Source of the DNA: Flavobacteriaceae bacterium UBA1115
GTDB lineage: Bacteria > Bacteroidota > Bacteroidia > Flavobacteriales > Flavobacteriaceae
DNA: 10,059 bases
Assembly: GCA_002313325.1 (NCBI GenBank)
Contig: DCBE01000014.1
Location: forward strand, 1 to 10,059
Direction of reading: 5' to 3'
This document shows, one piece after another, positions 1-6,075 of the stretch (position 1 is its first letter; every line of letters begins with the position of its first letter). The notes beneath the pieces were generated by a model. It made no database searches and was not told the DNA's origin. It saw only the letters and a program-made list of their open reading frames with translations. Position numbers and translations under genes: made by a program.

Positions 1-28
1 GTCCTGGGTTCGAACCCCAGCCAAGTCA
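1..28 (+). tRNA. 3' part of a tRNA, 5' end outside the window (perhaps tRNA-Lys)
   Basis: The window opens inside a tRNA. A T-arm is visible: stem CTGGG at 4-8, loop TTCGAAC at 9-15 and stem CCCAG at 16-20. The 3' acceptor strand CCAAGTC (21-27) and discriminator A28 follow. CCA is not encoded, since CT follows. The anticodon is outside the window, so identity cannot be read. A GACTTGG acceptor start would resemble Bacteroidota tRNA-Lys, but that is a guess from memory. Only 15 nt separate it from the next tRNA, so the two are probably co-transcribed. Confidence 0.85.
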
Positions 29-43
29 CTTCCTAATTCAAAA

Positions 44-129
44 GCGCACGTGGCGGAATTGGTAGACGCGCTAGGTTGAGGGCCTAGTGGGAGTTAAATC
101 CCGTGGAGGTTCGATTCCTCTCGTGCGCA
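44..129 (+). tRNA. tRNA-Leu (anticodon GAG)
   Basis: A complete class II tRNA cloverleaf is visible. The acceptor GCGCACG (44-50) pairs with CGTGCGC (122-128), and the discriminator is A129. The anticodon stem CTAGG/CCTAG encloses the loop TTGAGGG, giving anticodon GAG. A long variable arm (GGGA...TCCC) follows, as expected for leucine tRNAs. The T-arm is GGAGG-TTCGATT-CCTCT. CCA is not encoded. The T-rich stretch downstream (131-180) has no hairpin that would clearly serve as a terminator. Confidence 0.96.
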
Positions 130-173
130 CTTTTCTTTATTTCTTTTATTTTCAGCTCTTTATATTTTTTTTG

Positions 174-211
174 TAGTTTTGTTTAAAAGTGTTTATAAAA
201 CATTAAACAAA
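174..211 (+). promoter_or_regulatory. Promoter and candidate operator of the CarH-like regulator gene
   Basis: A Bacteroidota-type -7 box, TAGTTTTG, lies at 174-181; no good -33 TTG is seen upstream. Overlapping it is a perfect 9-bp inverted repeat: TTTGTTTAA at 178-186 and TTAAACAAA at 203-211, with a 16-nt spacer. The A of the start codon is its last base. The spacer holds a second small inverted repeat, TGTTT-ATA-AAACA (190-202). A repressor here would cover the transcription start, which fits autoregulation. The same element with the same spacing recurs at 9703-9736. Confidence 0.6.
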
Positions 212-1116
212 TGGATCGCGTTAAAAGTAGTTTTAGTATCAAAAACCTGGAGCATTTTTCAGGAATCAAGGCACATACGATTCGCATATGGGAAAAGCGT
301 TACAATTTATTTGAGCCTGAACGAACCGATACCAACATACGCCTCTATAATCTTGAAAACCTTCAGAAATTACTCAACGTCACCCTTTTATACAATAATG
401 GCTATAAGATTTCTAAAATAGCATTTCTTAACCAACAAGAAATAAATGAAAACGTTCACAAGCTCACCATAAACAAAAACGCAGACGATTGGTCGTTAGG
501 CTTGTTTAAACTAGCCATGATTAATTTCGATCAACGGTTGTTTACTAAAACGTTTAACGATTTATTGGAACAGTTTTCATTTAGTGAGATATTTAAAAAC
601 GTGTTTGTCCCACTTATGAACGAATTGGGCGTACTATGGCAAACAAATTCCATCAGTCCGTCACACGAACATTTTATTACGAGCTTGGTAAAGCAAAAAA
701 TACATGCCATGTGCGAGAACTTGCAGCAAAAATCCACACGCAGAACAGACCGAAGGTTTGTTTTATTCCTGCCGGATAATGAAATTCACGAGTTAGGTTT
801 ATTGTACTTACAATACGAGGTGCTTAACAATGGCTTTCAATGTGTGTTCTTAGGGCAGTCCGTTCCAATTGAAAGTTTAAGCAATCTAATCGACATAGGT
901 GAACCAATAACATTTATTTCCTATTTCACTATTGAGCCTGCACAAGATAAAATTGAATCGTATTTAAATACTTTTAATTCAGAAATCATCGAAAATATTG
1001 ATAGTGAATTATGGATTTTAGGCTATCAAGTTCAATTCATTTCAGATGAAATGCCTGATAAAATGCGTAAATTTATTTCTATTGATGACGTGGTTTATGC
1101 GCTGAATGTTGTATAG
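211..1116 (+). CDS. CarH/LitR-type MerR transcriptional regulator with B12-binding photosensor domain
   Basis: This 301-residue protein joins an N-terminal MerR winged helix (about 8-75; TIRIWEKRYNLFEPERTDTN is the family's typical recognition segment) to a cobalamin-binding region. The helical cap carries W143-x9-E153-H154. The Rossmann part carries E191-x-H193-x-x-G196, the expected lower axial histidine for cobalt. In CarH proteins these motifs bind adenosylcobalamin: the dark tetramer represses carotenoid genes and light breaks it apart. The later part of the domain is less typical (SYF at 237-239, GY at 271-272 instead of GG). Location directly upstream of crtB and crtZ supports light control of carotenoid synthesis. 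The ATG at 211 is chosen because the HTH starts soon after it and the promoter ends at it. Light sensing is inferred from motifs, not shown. Confidence 0.9.
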   Translation: MDRVKSSFSIKNLEHFSGIKAHTIRIWEKRYNLFEPERTDTNIRLYNLENLQKLLNVTLLYNNGYKISKIAFLNQQEINENVHKLTINKNADDWSLGLFKLAMINFDQRLFTKTFNDLLEQFSFSEIFKNVFVPLMNELGVLWQTNSISPSHEHFITSLVKQKIHAMCENLQQKSTRRTDRRFVLFLPDNEIHELGLLYLQYEVLNNGFQCVFLGQSVPIESLSNLIDIGEPITFISYFTIEPAQDKIESYLNTFNSEIIENIDSELWILGYQVQFISDEMPDKMRKFISIDDVVYALNVV

Positions 1117-1149
1117 CAAATACTAAATATTTAATGCCCAAAGGGTAAA

Positions 1150-1177
1150 TTGACACGATAATTATTTTATATTTACA
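1150..1177 (+). promoter_or_regulatory. crtB promoter with candidate CarH-like repeats
   Basis: The 79-nt gap before crtB holds TTGACA at 1150-1155 and TTTACA at 1172-1177, whose starts are 22 bp apart (two 11-bp steps). CarH of Thermus is reported to bind 11-bp direct repeats with a TnTACA core, so TTTACA fits and TTGACA is one base off. The middle position (1161-1166, ATTATT) matches poorly. A -7-like box, TATATTTA, is at 1168-1175. The overlapping inverted pair GTAAAT (1145-1150)/ATTTAC (1171-1176) is an alternative reading. Transcription from here would let crtB be expressed apart from the regulator. Confidence 0.4.
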
Positions 1178-1195
1178 AGTATCAAGGCACAAAAT

Positions 1196-2035
1196 ATGAA
1201 AACGCTATTCGATCAAGTTTCTCACCAGAGCAGTAAACTCGTAACTGAATCTTACAGTACGTCCTTTTCACTTGCAACCCGCATACTCTCAAGTGAAATC
1301 CGTCAAGACATTTACAACATTTATGGGTTTGTCCGTTTCGCTGATGAAATTGTGGATTCCTTCCACGATTACAATAAATCGGAATTGTTTGCCCGTTTTG
1401 AGCGATCGTTAGAAGAAGCATTGACAGAAAAAATTAGCCTAAATCCCATTCTAAATAGCTTTCAAGAAACGGTACACCGCTACAACATTGACCGTGAATA
1501 CATAAATGCATTTATGCAAAGCATGCAATGGGATTTATCTAAAAAATCATATTTAAGCGACGAAGAATATAAAGCGTATATATACGGCTCTGCAGATGTA
1601 GTAGGACTCATGTGCTTAAAAGTTTTTGTTAAAGGAGACAATGCCCTATTTGAATCTTTGAAAGGTTCTGCTATGCGTTTGGGTTCGGCTTTTCAAAAAG
1701 TTAATTTCCTTAGAGATCTGAAAGCGGATCACGAACATCTCGAACGCTCATATTTTCCTAATGTTGATATGAATGCTTTTGATGAAGAATCAAAACAGGC
1801 AATAATCGACGAAATTGAAGCCGACTTTAAAGCTGGAGTGAAGGGTATTTTTCAATTACCAGATGATGCTAAATTTGGTGTTTATACGGCTTATAAATAT
1901 TATTTACGCCTGCTTAAAAAACTAAAAAAAACCCCTTCAATACAGATAAAATCCAAGCGAATTCGTGTGCCGAATTATCAAAAAGCAGATGTGTTGGCGC
2001 GTTCATTTATACGTTATCAATTTAATCTACTGTAA
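1196..2035 (+). CDS. crtB: Phytoene synthase (15-cis-phytoene synthase)
   Basis: This enzyme condenses two geranylgeranyl diphosphate molecules, through presqualene-type chemistry, to phytoene, the first committed step of carotenoid synthesis. The 279-residue length is typical for Bacteroidota CrtB. Both Mg2+-diphosphate-binding aspartate motifs are present: D50-EIV-D54 (in FVRFADEIVD) and D174-LKA-D178 (in NFLRDLKAD, followed by RSYFP). The helix with YGSADVVGLM (130-139) is the usual conserved segment between them. It follows the CarH-like regulator on the same strand and precedes crtZ by only 9 nt, so crtB-crtZ form an operon. A weak AAGG lies 8 nt before the ATG. No phytoene desaturase (crtI) lies beside it, which is unusual for such clusters. 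Confidence 0.95.
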   Translation: MKTLFDQVSHQSSKLVTESYSTSFSLATRILSSEIRQDIYNIYGFVRFADEIVDSFHDYNKSELFARFERSLEEALTEKISLNPILNSFQETVHRYNIDREYINAFMQSMQWDLSKKSYLSDEEYKAYIYGSADVVGLMCLKVFVKGDNALFESLKGSAMRLGSAFQKVNFLRDLKADHEHLERSYFPNVDMNAFDEESKQAIIDEIEADFKAGVKGIFQLPDDAKFGVYTAYKYYLRLLKKLKKTPSIQIKSKRIRVPNYQKADVLARSFIRYQFNLL

Positions 2036-2044
2036 GTTAAGAAT

Positions 2045-2491
2045 ATGTCCTTGATTGTTCAAATTGGTATATTTTTTCTAACGTTTTTTATCATGGAGTT
2101 TATGGCTTGGTTTAGCCATAAATATATCATGCATGGCTTTTTATGGTCGCTTCATAAAGACCACCACCGCAAAGACCACAACTCTTGGTTTGAACGTAAT
2201 GACCTTTTTTTTATCTTCTATGCAGTCGTAAGCATAGGTTGCGTAATATTATGGGGAGAATATGGTTTTAAGCCAGGACTAGCCATCGGCATTGGTATTT
2301 TTGCTTATGGATTGGCCTACTTTATGGTGCACGATATTTTTATTCATCAGCGATTTAAAATATGGCGTAATGCCAACAACCGCTATGCGCGTGGCGTAAG
2401 GCGTGCGCACAAAATCCACCACAAACACCTTGATAAAGCAAAAGGAGAGTGTTTTGGTATGTTGTGGGTTCCCTTAAAGTATTTTAAATAG
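2045..2491 (+). CDS. crtZ: Beta-carotene 3-hydroxylase, di-iron membrane enzyme
   Basis: This enzyme hydroxylates the beta-rings of beta-carotene to give beta-cryptoxanthin and zeaxanthin. The 148-residue protein belongs to the fatty acid hydroxylase/CrtZ superfamily. All four histidine boxes of the di-iron centre are present in order: H25-x4-H30, H37-x2-HH41, H96-x4-H101 and H122-x2-HH126. Hydrophobic membrane spans lie at about 4-22 and 55-95. It sits 9 nt after crtB. Its stop codon (2489-2491) lies inside the 3' end of the convergent ribH gene, an 8-nt overlap with no room for a conventional terminator. It implies that the organism makes zeaxanthin or a derivative, provided crtI and crtY are elsewhere in the genome. 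Confidence 0.95.
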   Translation: MSLIVQIGIFFLTFFIMEFMAWFSHKYIMHGFLWSLHKDHHRKDHNSWFERNDLFFIFYAVVSIGCVILWGEYGFKPGLAIGIGIFAYGLAYFMVHDIFIHQRFKIWRNANNRYARGVRRAHKIHHKHLDKAKGECFGMLWVPLKYFK

Positions 2492-2951
2492 CAAGCGTTG
2501 CCATCTTTATGGCAGCAACAGCAGCTTCTGCACCCTTATTCCCTAACTTTCCACCACTTCTGGCTTGTGCTTGTGACATGGTGTCATCGGTAAGTACTCC
2601 GAAAATAACGGGAGATATGCCTTGAAGATTAAGGTCTTTAATTCCTGTAGCCACAGCTTCACACACATAATCGAAATGAGCTGTTTCTCCTCTTATCACA
2701 CTCCCTAGTGCAATAACAGCATCGAAGCCCGCATTTATGGCTGCTTTGCATCCATAAACCAATTCGAAACTGCCCGGAACATCTATGCGCTTAATATCAA
2801 AACATTCCTTTTGCTCAAGTACTGCGTGGGCGCCTTGATATAAATTTTCTGTTATTTCAGCATTCCATTCAGAGACAACAATGGCAATTCGAAGGGCGGC
2901 TGCGCTAGGCACCGAATCCAAATTCAAAGGACCGTGTTGTGCCGTCGCCAT
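2484..2951 (-). CDS. ribH: 6,7-dimethyl-8-ribityllumazine synthase
   Basis: This is the penultimate step of riboflavin synthesis: it condenses 5-amino-6-ribitylamino-uracil with 3,4-dihydroxy-2-butanone 4-phosphate to give lumazine. The 155-residue protein has the family motifs in order: SEWNAEITENL (27-37) with the substrate-stacking W29, VPGSFEL (58-64), ALGSVIRGETAHFDYV (81-96) with the catalytic His92, FGVLT (117-121) and R131/GNKG (137-140). It normally assembles as an icosahedral or pentameric shell. Its ATG follows the TAG of the upstream TPR gene after a single nucleotide, so the pair is translationally coupled. No FMN riboswitch is seen in front of the operon. It converges on crtZ with overlapping 3' ends. 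Confidence 0.96.
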   Translation of the reverse strand: MATAQHGPLNLDSVPSAAALRIAIVVSEWNAEITENLYQGAHAVLEQKECFDIKRIDVPGSFELVYGCKAAINAGFDAVIALGSVIRGETAHFDYVCEAVATGIKDLNLQGISPVIFGVLTDDTMSQAQARSGGKLGNKGAEAAVAAIKMATLAI

Positions 2952-2952
2952 A

Positions 2953-3708
2953 CTAATTTTGGGCTTGGGCTAATAGAACCTCAACATGTGTTGCCTGAGG
3001 TGTAGCTGCAAAGCCTGCCGCTAAGGCCTCAAGCATGGATACAGCATCAGACTTGGCATCTAAACTTAAGGCTACCTGAGCACCTTTAAGTAAAAAACGA
3101 GGTGTTGTAAGATCGTTGTTTGCATAACTTGCCGCTTTTTTATAGTAGAGTAAAGCATCTTCTAGCTGGTTTAGCTCCGTAAATGCATCTGCAATTCCGC
3201 CAAGCGCAAGTGCGCCCAGTATGGGAGCGTTAGCAGAAAAATCTTCTAAATAATCAATGGATAAATCGTATTCGCCGCGCTGAAGATATATCATACCAGC
3301 GTTGTAAGTGGCAATTTCAGCAGCTGCAGAACCACCATAGCTGTTGATGATTTCAATAAATCCAGGGTTTTGGCCGTCTCCTTCAAGAGCGCGTACAAAC
3401 AAAGAATCTTGCAAGGTTGGATTTTCCATAGCTTCGCTAAAGTAAGCTTGCGCCTGTGCCATGAGTTTGGTAGACTCCTCTTGCATGGGCTTAGCCACAT
3501 AGTTTTCATAGCCTAAATAAGCGAATACTCCAACGACCACGAGGCCAATAAACGATAAGATATAGTTCCGGTTTCGAGATACCCAAGCCTCTGCACGACC
3601 TGCAGAAGTGTCAAGCTTTGAAAATACTTCAGCTGTTATACTCTCTTGCTTTGGTGAATGTTGTTGGGGTATTTTTGGTTTACCTCCGCGTTTTTTGTAA
3701 GTAGCCAT
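2953..3708 (-). CDS. Membrane-anchored TPR protein (YfgM-like)
   Basis: This 251-residue protein has a basic N-terminus, one transmembrane helix at about 49-68 (ILSFIGLVVVGVFAYLGY) and a periplasmic helical region. At about 130-235 it shows tetratricopeptide-like repeats; segments such as YNAGMIYLQRGEYDLSIDYLE (135-155) and ALGGIADAFTELNQLEDALLYYKKA (168-192) have TPR spacing and consensus residues. This layout resembles YfgM, a SecYEG-associated chaperone-like protein, but the assignment is by architecture only. Bacteroidota often carry such a gene immediately before ribH, as here. No functional link to riboflavin synthesis is evident. The promoter is divergent from recF. Confidence 0.85.
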   Translation of the reverse strand: MATYKKRGGKPKIPQQHSPKQESITAEVFSKLDTSAGRAEAWVSRNRNYILSFIGLVVVGVFAYLGYENYVAKPMQEESTKLMAQAQAYFSEAMENPTLQDSLFVRALEGDGQNPGFIEIINSYGGSAAAEIATYNAGMIYLQRGEYDLSIDYLEDFSANAPILGALALGGIADAFTELNQLEDALLYYKKAASYANNDLTTPRFLLKGAQVALSLDAKSDAVSMLEALAAGFAATPQATHVEVLLAQAQN

Positions 3709-3726
3709 TTTAAAATGTTATGGGTG

Positions 3727-3734
3727 CAAAAATA
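3727..3734 (-). promoter_or_regulatory. -7 box for the TPR-ribH operon
   Basis: Read on the minus strand this is TATTTTTG, an exact TAnnTTTG match, ending 18 nt before the start codon at 3708. TTG candidates upstream (3747-3749, 3763-3765) are at poor spacing, so the -33 element is uncertain. The 96-bp gap also serves the divergent recF gene. On the plus strand only TTTTG (3774-3778) and a weak TACGTTG (3794-3800) can be offered. Confidence 0.5.
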
Positions 3735-3804
3735 AAATTTTTATTCCAATACACCTTGCCACCAAAATGTTTATTTTGGATGCTTCTTAAATATACGTTG
3801 TTTT

Positions 3805-4893
3805 ATGAGCAGTTTGCGTCTTAACGCCATCGAGATTACCAACTATAAAAACGTATCAAATGCATGTTATACATTCGATGCGCCTATTCATTGTTTTGTT
3901 GGAAATAACGGAAAAGGAAAAACCAATACGCTAGACGCCATTTATCATTTGGCCATGGGGCGTAGCTATTTTTCGTCTGCAAACGCCCACACTATACAGC
4001 ATAAGGCCGACTTTATGCGTGTTGAAGGCCACTTTAAGCGCGATGACCGCATCGAACGCATTGAATGCCTGCTCAAACGCGAAGCCACCAAAGTATTTAT
4101 TCGCAACGGCAAGAAATATAAAAAGCTATCCGAACACATTGGCCTCCTACCAAGCGTAATGATTTCTCCCGCTGACGTAGACTTAATCAACGAAGGCAGC
4201 CAAACCAGAAGGAGGTTTATCGACCGACTGATTGGACAAGCCGATAAAACTTATTTGCATCAGCTTATTCAGTATCAAAAAATACTACAACAACGCAATG
4301 CCCTACTAAAGCAAATGGTGTGGTATGGACAGGGTGCAAATGAAACATTAGAAATCTACGACGAGCAACTGCTATCTCTCGGATCACCCATTCACCAAAC
4401 GAGAGCTGAATACCTGTCTACCTTTGAACCTTTGTTTAAAAAGCGATACGCCGTCATAAGTGGTGTTGAAGAAAACGTGAGCGTGTCCTATCAAAGTCAA
4501 CTATTGGACGAAGACTTCAGGAAATTACTCAAAAACGCAGCTACCCAAGACCGCATGGCACAATTCAGCACCGTGGGTATCCACAAAGACGATTTGGTGT
4601 TTGAAATTGAGGGATACCCCATCAAAAAATTTGGCAGCCAAGGGCAGCGCAAATCGCTGCTAATCGCACTAAAATTGGCACAATTTGATATGCTAAAACA
4701 AATTACAACGTTGAAACCCCTACTGCTTTTAGATGATATTTTTGACAAGCTAGACGAACAGCGTGTTTCTAAAATCATCAATCTTGTACACGAATCCTCT
4801 TTTGGCCAACTCTTTATTACCGATACCCACCCCAAACGAACAGAAGCAGTTATCAAAAAAACAGAACAAGCCTTCAAACTACATCACTTATGA
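3805..4893 (+). CDS. recF: DNA replication/repair protein RecF
   Basis: RecF is an SMC-like ATPase that binds single-strand gaps at stalled forks and, with RecO and RecR, helps load RecA. The 362-residue protein has the family landmarks: N-terminal ITNYKN (11-16), Walker A GNNGKGKT (33-40), the RRRFID segment (135-140), the ABC signature FGSQGQRKS (276-284), Walker B LLLLDDIFDKLD (306-317) and the closing ITDTHP (338-343). Length is normal. It leads a three-gene unit: its stop overlaps the next start by four bases (ATGA, 4890-4893). dnaA and dnaN, the classic neighbours in other phyla, are absent, as is usual in Bacteroidota. Confidence 0.97.
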   Translation: MSSLRLNAIEITNYKNVSNACYTFDAPIHCFVGNNGKGKTNTLDAIYHLAMGRSYFSSANAHTIQHKADFMRVEGHFKRDDRIERIECLLKREATKVFIRNGKKYKKLSEHIGLLPSVMISPADVDLINEGSQTRRRFIDRLIGQADKTYLHQLIQYQKILQQRNALLKQMVWYGQGANETLEIYDEQLLSLGSPIHQTRAEYLSTFEPLFKKRYAVISGVEENVSVSYQSQLLDEDFRKLLKNAATQDRMAQFSTVGIHKDDLVFEIEGYPIKKFGSQGQRKSLLIALKLAQFDMLKQITTLKPLLLLDDIFDKLDEQRVSKIINLVHESSFGQLFITDTHPKRTEAVIKKTEQAFKLHHL

Positions 4894-5291
4894 GAACTTC
4901 ATACCCCCTTTTGTGTTTGCTTTTAATAAGCTGTACTGCCAATTTAAAGCCGGCAGATTTAGATCAACTTAATGGCTATTGGCGTATTGATAAAGCGGTG
5001 TCACCAAGTGGCGAAGAAAAAAAATACAAATTTACTGTTGATGTTGATTATTTTGAGCTTGATGACCAAAAAGGAGTTAGAAAAAAACTAAAACCCATGT
5101 TCAACAAGCAATTTAACAGCTCAAATGATTTTGTACAGTTCAATATTGCTTTTTTGGAAAATAAATGCATTATTACATACGACAAACAAAACCAAAGCTG
5201 GCAAGAAGAAATCACTACGCTAACAGCTGATAAATTAAAGCTAAAAGATGCCCGAGGTGTCGTCTTTCATTATGTTAAATATCAACCATGA
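4890..5291 (+). CDS. Small lipoprotein, lipocalin-like
   Basis: This 133-residue protein has a short hydrophobic signal (about 5-14) and the lipobox L12-I-S-C15, so it is predicted to be lipidated at Cys15. The mature part begins with LNGYWRIDKAV (27-37), the usual opening strand of lipocalin-like domains in Bacteroidota, and continues with alternating beta-type segments. The residues after the cysteine (TANLK) lack the acidic stretch that sends lipoproteins to the cell surface in this phylum, so a periplasm-facing location is more likely. It sits between recF and the DUF721 gene with ATGA overlaps on both sides. Its function is unknown, and a role in replication cannot be inferred from position alone. 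Confidence 0.85.
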   Translation: MRTSYPLLCLLLISCTANLKPADLDQLNGYWRIDKAVSPSGEEKKYKFTVDVDYFELDDQKGVRKKLKPMFNKQFNSSNDFVQFNIAFLENKCIITYDKQNQSWQEEITTLTADKLKLKDARGVVFHYVKYQP

Positions 5292-5584
5292 GTACACGAA
5301 AAGATGAACCCCAACCGATAGAAGACGTACTGCGTCAGTTTACGGCTGCAAACAAGCTGGAAAAGGGCCTTGATAATGTCAAGGTAGCGGCTTTATGGGC
5401 TGAACTCATGGGTTCTGGGGTACAGGCCTATACCAAATCAGTTAAATTGGTAGGCGATACGTTATACGTGAGTCTTACCTCCTCTGTACTTCGAGAGGAA
5501 CTTAATTACGGCAAAGACAATATCATTGCCATGCTCAATGAGGGTTTAGAAAAAGATTGTATTACCAAAATGAAGTTGTGTTAA
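5288..5584 (+). CDS. DUF721/DciA-like protein (possible replicative helicase loader)
   Basis: This 98-residue protein matches the DUF721 pattern: an N-terminal helix (IEDVLRQF, 11-18), W37 in VAALWAELMG (33-42), then a strand and helix with LYVSLTSSVLREELNYGKDNI (59-79). The VSLTSSVLREEL segment is the most characteristic part of the family. DciA, the founding characterised member, loads the replicative helicase DnaB in bacteria that lack DnaC or DnaI. Bacteroidota DUF721 proteins are short, as here. Co-transcription with recF fits a DNA metabolism role. It starts in an ATGA overlap and ends in TTAA, which is also the stop of the convergent ndk. The DUF721 assignment is firm; the DciA function is inferred. 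Confidence 0.85.
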   Translation: MSTRKDEPQPIEDVLRQFTAANKLEKGLDNVKVAALWAELMGSGVQAYTKSVKLVGDTLYVSLTSSVLREELNYGKDNIIAMLNEGLEKDCITKMKLC

Positions 5585-6000
5585 AACTGCTCGCTTTCTG
5601 GGAAGTGAAAAGCAATCTCAATTGCTGCATTTTCATTGCTGTCAGAGCCGTGGATGGCATTTTCGCCGACAGAAGTAGCAAAAGATTTACGGATGGTTCC
5701 TGCTGCTGCTGCTTCAGGGTTGGTAGCACCGATAAGTGCACGAAAGTCATCAACGGCATTGTCTTTCATTAGTACCGCTGCTACAATAGGACCACTAGCC
5801 ATGAAGGAAACCAACTCGTTAAAAAATGGACGTTCGCTATGAACAGCATAAAAAGCCTCCGCAGCTGATTGAGTCAAGCGTGTCATCTTTAGAGCTTTAA
5901 ACGTAAAGCCTGCTTCTGCAATTTTATTCAATATCGGGCCAATGTGACCATTTCCCACGGCATCGGGCTTAATCAAAGTGAAAGTCTGATTTGTTTTCAT
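5581..6000 (-). CDS. ndk: Nucleoside diphosphate kinase
   Basis: This enzyme transfers the gamma phosphate of ATP to nucleoside diphosphates through a phosphohistidine, balancing NTP and dNTP pools. The 139-residue length is the usual one for Bacteroidota. Landmarks are FTLIKPDAV (7-15), the active-site His117 in NAIHGSDS (114-121), H54 in YAVHSERPFF (51-60) and the closing NAAIEIAFHF (124-133). It is transcribed alone: tail-to-tail with the DUF721 gene, sharing the TTAA at 5581-5584, and head-to-head with the DUF2520 gene. A good -7 box lies 14-21 nt upstream of its start. Confidence 0.97.
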   Translation of the reverse strand: MKTNQTFTLIKPDAVGNGHIGPILNKIAEAGFTFKALKMTRLTQSAAEAFYAVHSERPFFNELVSFMASGPIVAAVLMKDNAVDDFRALIGATNPEAAAAGTIRKSFATSVGENAIHGSDSNENAAIEIAFHFPESEQF

Positions 6001-6013
6001 ATCAAATTTTGTG

Positions 6014-6021
6014 CAAACCTA
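6014..6021 (-). promoter_or_regulatory. -7 box of the ndk promoter
   Basis: On the minus strand this reads TAGGTTTG, a full TAnnTTTG match, ending 13 nt before the ndk start at 6000. A TTG on the same strand (6046-6048) lies 24 nt upstream, slightly longer than the usual -33 spacing. That TTG is inside the left arm of the palindrome at 6041-6068. Confidence 0.6.
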
Positions 6022-6040
6022 ATGAAATTCACATAAAGTC

Positions 6041-6071
6041 ATTTACAAGTATGTAGTTATTTGTAAATTTG
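6041..6071 (+). promoter_or_regulatory. Inverted repeat and -7 box between ndk and the DUF2520 gene
   Basis: A perfect 8-bp inverted repeat, ATTTACAA (6041-6048) and TTGTAAAT (6061-6068) with a 12-nt spacer, lies in the 75-bp divergent gap. Its right arm overlaps a plus-strand -7 box, TAAATTTG (6064-6071), only 4 nt before the start codon, so the message would be nearly leaderless. Its left arm covers the likely -33 region of ndk. A dimeric regulator here could affect both directions, but chance or mirrored promoter parts could also produce it. Confidence 0.45.
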
Positions 6072-6075
6072 AACA

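Noticed and set aside
179..421. 80-codon frame over the start of the CarH-like gene
   Set aside because: It overlaps the MerR helix-turn-helix in another frame, has no family features and crosses the promoter; it is a shadow.
1171..1182. The 12-mer ATTTACAAGTAT shared by the crtB promoter and the ndk/DUF2520 gap (6041-6052)
   Set aside because: In 10 kb of AT-rich DNA a few shared 12-mers are expected by chance, and flanking bases and distances to the starts differ.
2484..3708. FMN riboswitch controlling ribH
   Set aside because: The only leader is the short gap before the TPR gene (3709-3804), which is too short and lacks the conserved FMN-element segments.
4497..4877. 126-codon minus-strand frame within recF
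   Set aside because: It is fully inside recF, which has all its motifs on the other strand; its serine/cysteine-rich composition is typical of an antisense shadow.
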